Source: Synergistales bacterium
GTDB lineage: Bacteria; Synergistota; Synergistia; Synergistales; 79-D21
Direction: 5' to 3'
Assembly (NCBI GenBank): GCA_015657435.1
Contig: JADLKH010000004.1
Coordinates: 631,739-646,118 of the forward strand
Length of the DNA: 14,380 nucleotides
Shown here piece by piece: positions 7,556 through 14,084 of this stretch; the first letter of the stretch is position 1; the number at the start of each line of letters is the position of its first letter. The position numbers and the translations under genes are program-made. The notes below the pieces were generated by a model. That model had not been told where the DNA came from and made no database searches. It worked only from the letters and a program-made list of their open reading frames with translations.

Positions 7556-7580
7556 CATTTGGGGAATGGCTTGCACGAAA

Positions 7581-7586
7581 AGGGGA
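7581..7586 (+). promoter_or_regulatory. Ribosome binding site that sets the flavoenzyme start at 7593
   Basis: AGGGGA (7581-7586) lies 6 bases before the ATG at 7593, after which the protein opens as Old Yellow Enzyme relatives do (LFSPIRINRLELPNRVIMSPM). The in-frame ATG at 7566 has its G-run only one base away, too close to serve. Confidence 0.6.
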
Positions 7587-7592
7587 AAATCC

Positions 7593-9593
7593 ATGGAGAG
7601 GCCGAATCTTTTTTCACCCATCAGGATCAACAGGCTCGAACTGCCGAACCGGGTGATCATGTCCCCGATGTTCACGAACTCGGCCGCACCGGAAGGCTTC
7701 GTCTCCCGGGACACCATCCGCCACTACGTCGACCGGGCCAGGTCCGGCGTGGGGTTGATCATGACCGAGCATACGAGCGTCAGCTCGAAGTACATCCACA
7801 CGGGACAGCGGCTCCAGGTGAGCCGGGACGAGCACATCCCGGGGCTGAGGAGGCTCGTGGAGGCGGTGCATCAGGAAGACTGCAGGATCGGCCTCCAGAT
7901 CGCCCACTCCATCCACGGGGTGGGGGTCAAAATCGACGAGCTGACCAACGCGGACTGCTACGGGATCATCGACGACTTCGTGTCCGGTGCCCGGCGCGCG
8001 ATGGAAGCCGGCTTCGACGCCCTGGAACTCCACTATGCCCACACCTACACCATGGCGGACTTCATCTCCCGGCGGACGAACGTCCGGACGGACGAGTTCG
8101 GCGGCGACATCTACGGGCGGATGTTCATCCACCTGGAGATCCTGAAGCGGATCCGTGAGATGGTGGGTCCGGATTACCCGATCTTCGCGCGGATCAGCGC
8201 GGAGGAGTTCGTGGTGGGCGGCAACACGATCGTGCAGAGCCGGATCTTCGCGAAGGCGTTGGTGGAGAACGGAGTGGACTGCATGGACGTGTCGGCGGGC
8301 GTGCGTTTCGACGACGCGCCGGTGAAGGGGTACAGCGACCAGCGCGGGAAGCCGGGGATCGAGTACCCGGATGGTCCGAACGTCTACCTGGCGGAGGAGA
8401 TCAGGAGGCACGTGAACGTGCCGGTGGTGACGGTGGGGAAGCTGGGCAACCCCGAGTTCGCCAACGAGGTCATCGAAACGGGTCGGGCGGACCTGGTGGC
8501 GCTGGCGCGCCCGCTCATAGCGGACTCGATGTGGCTGAAGAAGGCGAAGGACCGGCGCTACGACCTGATCAAGGAATGCCTGTACTGCACGGAATGCCTG
8601 TATGAGAGGCACGACCCGACGGCGCCGATCCACTGCATGAGGTACACGTGCCAGAACGCGTGCCCGGCGAACGTGGAGGTCCCGGTGTACCTGGACCTGG
8701 CGAGGCAGAAGAGGTACGAGGAAGCCTATCGGGTGATCCAGTCGGAGAACCCGCTGGTGCTGACGTGCGGCAGGGTATGCAACCACCCGTGCGAGGGGCT
8801 GTGCAACCGGGCGAGGATAGACGAGCCGATCGCGATCAACGGGGTGAAGCGCTTCATCACGGACGTGCTGCTGGAGAGGGACGGGAAACTGCCGGTCCCC
8901 GAGGTGGCGAAAGCGAACGGCAAGAAGGTGGCGGTGGTGGGTTCCGGTCCTTCGGGGCTGTCGTGCGCGTTCTACCTTCAGAAGAAGGGGTATGGCGTCA
9001 CGGTGTTCGAGGAGGCGCCGATTGTGGGGGGCATGCTTGCAAAACCACCCCTATCAGCAAGGCTGCCCCGGGACAAGTTCGAGAAGGAACTGGACGTCTA
9101 CCGGGCCATGGGGATCAAGTTTCAGACAAACGCGAAGCTGGGGAGAGACTTCTCGGTCCCGGACTTGATCGACAGAGGATTTCTCAAGATTTACATCGCG
9201 CCTGGGGCTCGCTGTGAAATGACTGTAATGAAAAGTGTCGAGGGATGCCAGGATGTCGAAATGGATCCAGCCCGGACAGTTAAAGAGCTAAAGGCTTCCG
9301 TGATATCCGGTTACAGGTGGGAATTCGGGAGTCTGGCTGCCGGCCCGGACTCCGTTGTCGGAGCGGTGGGGCGAGGGAAACAGGGTGCGTCCAACATCGA
9401 CAGGGCGTTGGGAGGCGATGGACAGGTTGCAACAATACTGAAGGTTGACCGGGTTGTCTCCGGCCCGCCCCATGAAGAACCCTGCGGGCGGTTCTTTTCC
9501 GGGTGGCACGCGAAAAAGGCTGCTGAAGAAGAAGTCATTCGTGAAGCCAGCCGTTGCCTGCGCTGTGATGTCCTCAAAGTTCAGCGGTTGTGA
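7593..9593 (+). CDS. Old Yellow Enzyme-type barrel fused to a truncated GltD-like Fe-S/FAD module
   Basis: This is a 666-residue fusion. Residues 1-325 are an FMN-binding TIM barrel of the Old Yellow Enzyme/2,4-dienoyl-CoA reductase class, with LQIAHS, HYAHTYTMADFISRRTN with candidate proton donor Tyr152, EFGGDIYGR and TGRADLVALARPLIAD. A 4Fe-4S motif follows at Cys329, Cys332, Cys335 and Cys348. Residues 353-425 match the Fe-S entry domain of glutamate synthase small subunit and dihydropyrimidine dehydrogenase (Cys353, Cys357, Cys392, Cys396, Cys400, Cys404). An FAD dinucleotide motif VVGSGPSGLSCA is at 448-459. After KIYIAPGA (532-539) the expected NAD(P)-binding subdomain is absent, and the family's AAGD...TG motif appears as LAAGPDSVV without the Asp. 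Typical fusions would be near 860 residues. It ends with CLRC (655-658). The barrel may still reduce an enoyl compound while electron supply is altered. Its promoter resembles that of the next operon. Confidence 0.8.
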   Translation: MERPNLFSPIRINRLELPNRVIMSPMFTNSAAPEGFVSRDTIRHYVDRARSGVGLIMTEHTSVSSKYIHTGQRLQVSRDEHIPGLRRLVEAVHQEDCRIGLQIAHSIHGVGVKIDELTNADCYGIIDDFVSGARRAMEAGFDALELHYAHTYTMADFISRRTNVRTDEFGGDIYGRMFIHLEILKRIREMVGPDYPIFARISAEEFVVGGNTIVQSRIFAKALVENGVDCMDVSAGVRFDDAPVKGYSDQRGKPGIEYPDGPNVYLAEEIRRHVNVPVVTVGKLGNPEFANEVIETGRADLVALARPLIADSMWLKKAKDRRYDLIKECLYCTECLYERHDPTAPIHCMRYTCQNACPANVEVPVYLDLARQKRYEEAYRVIQSENPLVLTCGRVCNHPCEGLCNRARIDEPIAINGVKRFITDVLLERDGKLPVPEVAKANGKKVAVVGSGPSGLSCAFYLQKKGYGVTVFEEAPIVGGMLAKPPLSARLPRDKFEKELDVYRAMGIKFQTNAKLGRDFSVPDLIDRGFLKIYIAPGARCEMTVMKSVEGCQDVEMDPARTVKELKASVISGYRWEFGSLAAGPDSVVGAVGRGKQGASNIDRALGGDGQVATILKVDRVVSGPPHEEPCGRFFSGWHAKKAAEEEVIREASRCLRCDVLKVQRL

Positions 9594-9760
9594 AAGAAAC
9601 CGGGGCACCCGTTACAAGTCCGCAAAGTTGTCAAAAATATCCATATAGAGATCTTTAGTTCCAGGGGCTTCATGTTTCCTTTCTGCCACCCCGGTGACCG
9701 GATAAACGTTTTTCGCGCCTCCGCTGTCCGTCGAGTCGCGGTGTGCTGCAGGGGTACTTT
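9594..9760. other. Start of the gap between flavoenzyme and hydro-lyase operon
   Basis: No gene is seen. TCCATATAGAGATC (9640-9653) differs by one base over its first 13 from TCCACATAGAGAT at 7522-7534, but has no matching -35 box or operator arm around it, so it may be a decayed copy of the promoter element. The rest of the 352-base gap holds the terminator at 9761 and the promoter and operator from 9825. Confidence 0.4.
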
Positions 9761-9801
9761 AGGGTGAAATGCGACGCGTCAAGCGCTCGCCCTCCCTTTT
9801 T
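9761..9801 (+). terminator. Probable terminator of the flavoenzyme gene
   Basis: AGGGTGA (9761-9767) pairs with TCGCCCT (9787-9793), including one T-G pair. An inner GCG/CGC stem (9771-9773 with 9784-9786) continues the helix after an AAT bulge. CCC then TTTTT (9797-9801) follows. It separates the flavoenzyme from the operon that starts at 9825. Confidence 0.5.
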
Positions 9802-9824
9802 GCTTTCTCCGGATCCTCACTCTC

Positions 9825-9853
9825 TTGACAGGCGGAAGAAAAGATAGGATTAT
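9825..9853 (+). promoter_or_regulatory. Promoter of the hydro-lyase/methylaspartase operon
   Basis: A perfect TTGACA (9825-9830) is followed after 17 bases by GATTAT (9848-9853), four of six to the -10 consensus. CACATAGAG (9862-9870) lies 31 bases after the -35 box, against 30 in the promoter at 7488. The weak -10 box may call for an activator or simply be a poor match. Confidence 0.6.
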
Positions 9854-9876
9854 TCTATTGGCACATAGAGGAAATG

Positions 9877-9895
9877 ACTTCCATATAATGGAAGT
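9877..9895 (+). promoter_or_regulatory. Perfect 19-base inverted repeat, probable operator
   Basis: ACTTCCAT-ATA-ATGGAAGT is an exact 8-3-8 palindrome, 51 bases before the start codon of the first operon gene and downstream of the promoter, a position suited to repression. Size and TTCC...GGAA arms are like operators of IclR-family regulators, as known for that family; the assignment is inference. Confidence 0.65.
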
Positions 9896-9945
9896 AAAAG
9901 CTTTTCGGAGTGCGTTTCTTAAATCACCAGAGAGGAAATGGTCGA

Positions 9946-10446
9946 ATGTTGATCAATACTCCCATCGAAGATGCGATTATCGGCAAGCTGAAAGTCTACG
10001 ATAAGCTGGAAATCACCGGAGCGATTTTTACAGGGAGAGATGCGGCATTGCCGCGCCTCGTGAAGTTGATCGAGAGCGGAAAGCTCGCAGAGTTAGGGAT
10101 CAACTTACAGGGAAGCGTGATTTTTCATACTGCGGTAAGCCCGGCCGGAATCGGTCCGACCTCAAGCAACAAGCTCGATATCGAGTCTTCTATCCCGGCC
10201 CTTTCAAAGGCTGGGGTCAAGATTCACGTGGGGAAGGGAAGCTTGTCTCCGTCCACGGTTGAGGCACTGAGGGTCAACAATTCGGTCTTTGCGGTGAATC
10301 CCCCCGTTACGGCACTCCTGACTTCAACAATCCGCTCAAGGAAGGTCGTCGCTTTTCCTGAAGAAGGCATGGAGGCAATGCACCTTCTGCAGGTGGAAAA
10401 CTTCCCGGTCATCGTGGCGATCGCCCACGGTGAGTCGATTTTTTAG
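9946..10446 (+). CDS. Class I fumarase/tartrate dehydratase-type hydro-lyase, beta subunit (divergent)
   Basis: This 166-residue protein is the beta subunit of a two-part 4Fe-4S hydro-lyase that adds or removes water on a dicarboxylic acid. The ATG at 9946 is preferred: AGGA lies 9 bases before it, and MLINTPIED matches the family start; an in-frame GTG at 9910 has no such site. Recognisable motifs are ITGAIFTGRDAAL (24-35), GPTSSNKLD (70-78), GVKIHVGKG (90-98) and a VENFPVIVAIAHG end. Compared with E. coli TtdB as I recall it (about 200 residues), the His of RDxxH is Leu, the Arg of the GPTTSxRM motif is Lys, and the HAGP loop is shortened by about nine residues. Beside methylaspartate ammonia-lyase, mesaconate hydration to citramalate is the most likely reaction. 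Fumarate or tartrate remain possible. Confidence 0.8.
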   Translation: MLINTPIEDAIIGKLKVYDKLEITGAIFTGRDAALPRLVKLIESGKLAELGINLQGSVIFHTAVSPAGIGPTSSNKLDIESSIPALSKAGVKIHVGKGSLSPSTVEALRVNNSVFAVNPPVTALLTSTIRSRKVVAFPEEGMEAMHLLQVENFPVIVAIAHGESIF

Positions 10447-10452
10447 GGTTCT

Positions 10453-10457
10453 GGAGG
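10453..10457 (+). promoter_or_regulatory. Ribosome binding site that sets the alpha-subunit start at 10466
   Basis: GGAGG (10453-10457) is 8 bases from the ATG at 10466. The longer frame opening with GTG at 10430 would overlap the beta-subunit gene and has no site in front, so the shorter start is chosen. Confidence 0.7.
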
Positions 10458-10465
10458 CCAACGAT

Positions 10466-11329
10466 ATGAATTATATGGAAGAGGTTGTTTCCAGGACGGC
10501 GGAAACCCTTGTCAAGGCAAGCACGACCTTTAGGCCCGACCAGCTTGAGGCCTATAGGGAAGCCGTGAAAAAGGAGAAAAATCCGAACAGCGTGTGGGTA
10601 CTGGAAAGCATTCTCGAAAATGCAAGCGTGGCTGAAAAAACCAGGTTCCCGCTATGCGATGACACCGGTATTCCCCATATTTTCCTGGAGATCGGTGACG
10701 AAGCATTTTTGCCGCCTGGATTTTTGTGCGCGGTTGAGGAAGGAGTGGCCCGGGGTTTGAGGGAACTCCCAGGGAGGCCAATGGCTGTGAAGGGCAACGA
10801 TGCCGAACGGATAAGCCAGTCGGCGGGCCTTTATGAAGACTCGGGAGCCCTGGCCATGGCACCGGTTCAAGTCCGCAGGATACCAGGCAGCGAGATAAGG
10901 CTTACGGTGCTGATGTACGGTGGTGGCCCTGAAATTCGAGGGAAGACCCTGAGGGTGTTCCACAAGCACTCCGTGGATGTGGTAATCGAGGAGATGATCG
11001 GTTGGGGAAGGGAAGGCGCGAAGCTTTTGGGATGCCAGCCTTGTATTCTGGCGTTCGGAATTGGCCGATCGAACGTTGAAGCCGCTTCCCTTGCGCTTGA
11101 GGCGATGGCAAGGGGTGATTTTTCCAGGCAGTCGGAGATCGAAAAAAGAGTAACCGATGGTGTCAATGAAACGGGCATCGGCGCCCTGGGGCTTGGAGGG
11201 GCAACCACGGTGCTGGGGACATTCGTGAAGGTGGGTCCACAGCGGGCGAGTGGAGTTCGGGTAGTTTCGCTAAGAACCGGTTGCTGTTTCGACCCGAGGC
11301 GTGCGACGACAACGTTCAAATTCGAGTGA
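10466..11329 (+). CDS. Class I fumarase/tartrate dehydratase-type hydro-lyase, alpha subunit
   Basis: This 287-residue subunit holds the catalytic 4Fe-4S cluster of the hydro-lyase. Three cluster cysteines can be placed against E. coli TtdA (Cys71, Cys190, Cys277, from memory): Cys64 in CDDTGIP, Cys190 in GCQPCILAFGIG, and Cys273 in RTGCCFDPRRAT. YGGGPEIRGK (151-160) replaces the tartrate dehydratase AGGGCTLPGR loop, and NETGIGALGLGGATTVLG (234-251) matches the family's GIGPQG-loop region. The alpha subunit therefore looks intact although its beta partner is unusual. It follows beta by 19 bases; in E. coli ttdAB the order is alpha then beta. The likely substrate is mesaconate/citramalate, from its place two genes before methylaspartate ammonia-lyase. 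Confidence 0.85.
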   Translation: MNYMEEVVSRTAETLVKASTTFRPDQLEAYREAVKKEKNPNSVWVLESILENASVAEKTRFPLCDDTGIPHIFLEIGDEAFLPPGFLCAVEEGVARGLRELPGRPMAVKGNDAERISQSAGLYEDSGALAMAPVQVRRIPGSEIRLTVLMYGGGPEIRGKTLRVFHKHSVDVVIEEMIGWGREGAKLLGCQPCILAFGIGRSNVEAASLALEAMARGDFSRQSEIEKRVTDGVNETGIGALGLGGATTVLGTFVKVGPQRASGVRVVSLRTGCCFDPRRATTTFKFE

Positions 11330-11347
11330 CGGTGGAGGTAGAAAAGC

Positions 11348-12697
11348 ATGAAGGTTTTCAAGGACGGCATGGTGGTTACGGGTGATGGGAAAACGATCCT
11401 GGAAAAGGGAACCGTTGTTGTCATTGGCGATACGATCGCTGACGTCATTGAACGTGTTGATCCTTCCGTGGAAGATTATGCGGAGGAAGTCGTAGACTGC
11501 TCGGGAAAATGCATCATGCCGGGGATGATTAACCATCACCAGCATGGGGTCACCTTCGGCCCAATGTTCGCAAGCGGCTGCGAAAATTACGGACGCGATT
11601 TCATCATGAACCATCTTGACCGGAGTCTGCTCCAGGGGCACACGACCGTCCTGAACGTCGATGGTTTTGTGACTATGGATGAGGTCAGGGAAACACAGCG
11701 GCATCATCCTATCCGCATAAAGACCGCGACGACGCACGCCCCGATCAATCTGAGGGCCGGGGAACTTTGCGATGGGAAAGGCCTGCAGGAGAAGCACCGC
11801 CAGATGAACGCGGAAAAGATGTTTTCAGAGGGAGCCGTCTGCATCGGTGAGGTCGGGGGCGGCCACACTCTTGGCGGAGGTGGCCAGGATTACCTTTATA
11901 TCCCGAAGGCGGTGAAGGAAGCCAAGGGTAGGGATATCGACTACCTTCAGGCTCGGGCAATGAAGCTGTCGGTACTGGGTCGCTATATAGAGGAAAGTTA
12001 TTACGATCGCGACCGCGTCGCGTCTGCCCTCAAGGAGGCCAAGCTGGACAGTTTCCTGACGCCGGAAGAAACTCGGGATATTGTTTACAAAACAACTCTA
12101 TCCTCAGTCAAGGTTGCCCTGGATGGTTATCGTGAAGCTGCGGATATCGCCCGGAAACTGAACGTCCCCCTCATGATCCATAACGCGCCGACCTCCAAGA
12201 GCATCGTTCACGAAATCGCCAAGATGAAGCTTCCGACTCTAATCGCCTGTCATTCCAACTATCTCTTTACAACGGAAGAATGCGTGGAAAACGGAAAGTA
12301 CCTCAAACAGTTCGAAGGGGTCGTTCTGGATGCAGCGGTCCATGATCCCTTCGGTGCCAAAAAGCTTGTCGCAACGCCGGACAATCTTTTCGCCTTCTAC
12401 AAAAACGACCTGGTAGACATCATTTCAACGGACTTTGCGGCCGGTTGGAGCGATTCCATGCTGGAGGGGATGCAGCATGCGGCCCTGGAGAAAAAGCTGG
12501 TCGGTTTCGCGAAGGCCGTGTCCCAGGGCACCTCTAGGGTCACGGAAGTGCTGCCGCTCCTTGCCCCCAATCTAGGACTCCTGAAGAAGGGATTTGGCGC
12601 CGACATCGTCATCACGGCCTACCCCGAGATCAAGAACGTGGAGCGAGTCTACATCGGCGGGAAACTCGCGGCAAAAGACGGAAAAGTCATCCGCTAA
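11348..12697 (+). CDS. Amidohydrolase-superfamily enzyme, enamidase-like metal site
   Basis: This 449-residue cytoplasmic metal hydrolase has the amidohydrolase layout: a short beta-sandwich start (1-56), the HxH motif in PGMINHHQHG (His64, His66), Glu168 in CIGEVGGG, His278 in LMIHNAP, His302 in IACHSN and the catalytic Asp362 in IISTDFA, ending with GFGADIVITAYPEIKNVERVYIGGK. A Glu in a GEVG motif instead of the carboxylated Lys of many relatives recalls enamidase of nicotinate fermentation (established for that enzyme, from memory). It differs from the two deacylases: no GNCG or GGKPHPRAYG motif. GGAGG lies 9 bases before the ATG, 18 bases after the hydro-lyase alpha stop. It may open a cyclic or acyl amide that feeds the methylaspartate route. 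The substrate is unknown. Confidence 0.8.
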   Translation: MKVFKDGMVVTGDGKTILEKGTVVVIGDTIADVIERVDPSVEDYAEEVVDCSGKCIMPGMINHHQHGVTFGPMFASGCENYGRDFIMNHLDRSLLQGHTTVLNVDGFVTMDEVRETQRHHPIRIKTATTHAPINLRAGELCDGKGLQEKHRQMNAEKMFSEGAVCIGEVGGGHTLGGGGQDYLYIPKAVKEAKGRDIDYLQARAMKLSVLGRYIEESYYDRDRVASALKEAKLDSFLTPEETRDIVYKTTLSSVKVALDGYREAADIARKLNVPLMIHNAPTSKSIVHEIAKMKLPTLIACHSNYLFTTEECVENGKYLKQFEGVVLDAAVHDPFGAKKLVATPDNLFAFYKNDLVDIISTDFAAGWSDSMLEGMQHAALEKKLVGFAKAVSQGTSRVTEVLPLLAPNLGLLKKGFGADIVITAYPEIKNVERVYIGGKLAAKDGKVIR

Positions 12698-12745
12698 AGG
12701 CGGGGCAGTTATAGAAAACCAAACCAGTCTGGAGGACGATTAGCG

Positions 12746-13996
12746 ATGAAAATCAAGAAGATCCTGTGTTCGGAGTGCATGACCGGTTTTTACATGGACG
12801 ACAAGGAAGCGATCAAGGGCGGAGCCAAGTCGGACGGTTTCGTCTATCGCGGAGAACCCGTAACCCCTGGGTTCAAAACGATCCGTCAGCCCGGTGTCGC
12901 CGTGTCGGTCATTTTCGTTTTCGAGAACGGCGACTTCGCCTACGGTGATTGCGCGGTCGCCCAGTATGCGGCCAGCGGAGGCCGTGAGGTGCCGAATACG
13001 GCCAAGGCCCTGATCGGGCTCATCGAGAAGCACGTCGTCCCTTATTTCGAGGGCCGCGACATCACCGAGTTCAAAAAGACGGCGGAGGATTTCGACCGCA
13101 AACTGTTCGAGGGCGCCCAGCTTCCGGCTTCGATCCGCTACGGGGTAACCCAGGCCATTCTGGAGACGGTTGCCAAGGACAAGAAAGTGACGATGGCCGA
13201 GGTTATCCTTCAGGAATACGGTTTGCCCCTCGACCTCACTCCGGTCCGGATCAACGCGCAGTCAGGCGACGAGCGTTACACCAATGTCGACAAGATGATC
13301 CTCAAGGAAGTCGGCATGATGCCCCACGGCCTCATCAACAACGTGGAGGAAAAACTCGGAACCGATGGTCAGATCTTCCTCGACTGGGTGAAATGGGTGA
13401 AGAACCGGATCCAGGAGATCGGTTCGCCCGAGTACAAGCCGGTCATGCGCTACGATGTCTACGGGTGCATGGGCAAGGCGTTCAACAACGACTTGGACAA
13501 GGTGGCGGACTATCTTCTCAAGGTCGATGAGATCTGCAAGCCCTATGAAGTCTTCGTGGAGATGCCGATCGACCTGAAGACCAACGAGAAGCAGCTGGAT
13601 GGCATGAAGTATCTTCGCAGGAAGCTGGACGAAGCCGGTTCGAAGCTGAAACTGATCATCGACGAATACGCCAACACCTACGAGGAGATCGTCGAGTGGG
13701 TCGATGCCCGTGGTGCGGACATGGTTCAGGTCAAGACGATTGACCTGGGCGGCATCAACAACATCGTGGAAGCGGTCCTTTACTGCAAGAAGCACGGCGT
13801 CCTGGCCTACCAGGGCGGGACCTGCAACGAGACCGACAAGTCGGCCCTGGTGTGCGTCAACCTGGCTGTCGCGACCAAGCCCTTCGCGATGGCGGGCAAA
13901 CCCGGTATGGGTGTCGACGAGGGCGTCATGATCGTCAACAACGAGCAGCAGCGCCTCCTGACCATCCTGGGCGCGAAAAAAGACGGCAGCATCTAG
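12746..13996 (+). CDS. mal: Methylaspartate ammonia-lyase
   Basis: This enolase-superfamily lyase removes ammonia from (2S,3S)-3-methylaspartate to give mesaconate, the second step of glutamate fermentation by the methylaspartate pathway. Its 416 residues match the Clostridium tetanomorphum enzyme (413, recalled) end to end. Active-site residues are in place: Gln172 (NAQSGD), His194 (MPHGLINN), Mg ligands Asp237 (RYDVYG), Glu272 (VEMPID) and Asp306 (IDEYANT), Gln328 and the base Lys330 (VQVKTIDLGG), and Cys360 (GGTCNET). The only visible change near these is Met for Gly after Glu272. GGAGG lies 10 bases before the ATG. Codon use is strongly biased to C/G-ending codons, as in a highly expressed gene. 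With the hydro-lyase it would convert methylaspartate to citramalate. Glutamate mutase is not in the window. Confidence 0.96.
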   Translation: MKIKKILCSECMTGFYMDDKEAIKGGAKSDGFVYRGEPVTPGFKTIRQPGVAVSVIFVFENGDFAYGDCAVAQYAASGGREVPNTAKALIGLIEKHVVPYFEGRDITEFKKTAEDFDRKLFEGAQLPASIRYGVTQAILETVAKDKKVTMAEVILQEYGLPLDLTPVRINAQSGDERYTNVDKMILKEVGMMPHGLINNVEEKLGTDGQIFLDWVKWVKNRIQEIGSPEYKPVMRYDVYGCMGKAFNNDLDKVADYLLKVDEICKPYEVFVEMPIDLKTNEKQLDGMKYLRRKLDEAGSKLKLIIDEYANTYEEIVEWVDARGADMVQVKTIDLGGINNIVEAVLYCKKHGVLAYQGGTCNETDKSALVCVNLAVATKPFAMAGKPGMGVDEGVMIVNNEQQRLLTILGAKKDGSI

Positions 13997-14012
13997 GCTG
14001 ATTTGCTTTCTA

Positions 14013-14047
14013 GGGGCCCGCTGGTCAATGGATTCCTTGCGGGCCCC
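14013..14047 (+). terminator. Hairpin between methylaspartase and the Fe-S gene
   Basis: GGGGCCCGC (14013-14021) and GCGGGCCCC (14039-14047) form a perfect 9-bp G/C stem with a 17-base loop. No T-run follows, so it is more likely a processing or stabilising structure, or a weak attenuator, than a full stop. Confidence 0.4.
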
Positions 14048-14084
14048 GGCCGCCAATCCCTGAAAAGACTGGGGGAGACGATCC

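Noticed and set aside
7614..8786. 390-residue minus-strand open frame opposite the flavoenzyme
   Set aside because: It is an effect of the high-GC codon bias of the plus-strand gene; the translation is rich in His, Arg, Val and Asp with no domain.
10430..10465. GTG start for the hydro-lyase alpha subunit overlapping the beta gene
   Set aside because: The ATG at 10466 has GGAGG at the right distance and the family-like start; the GTG has neither.
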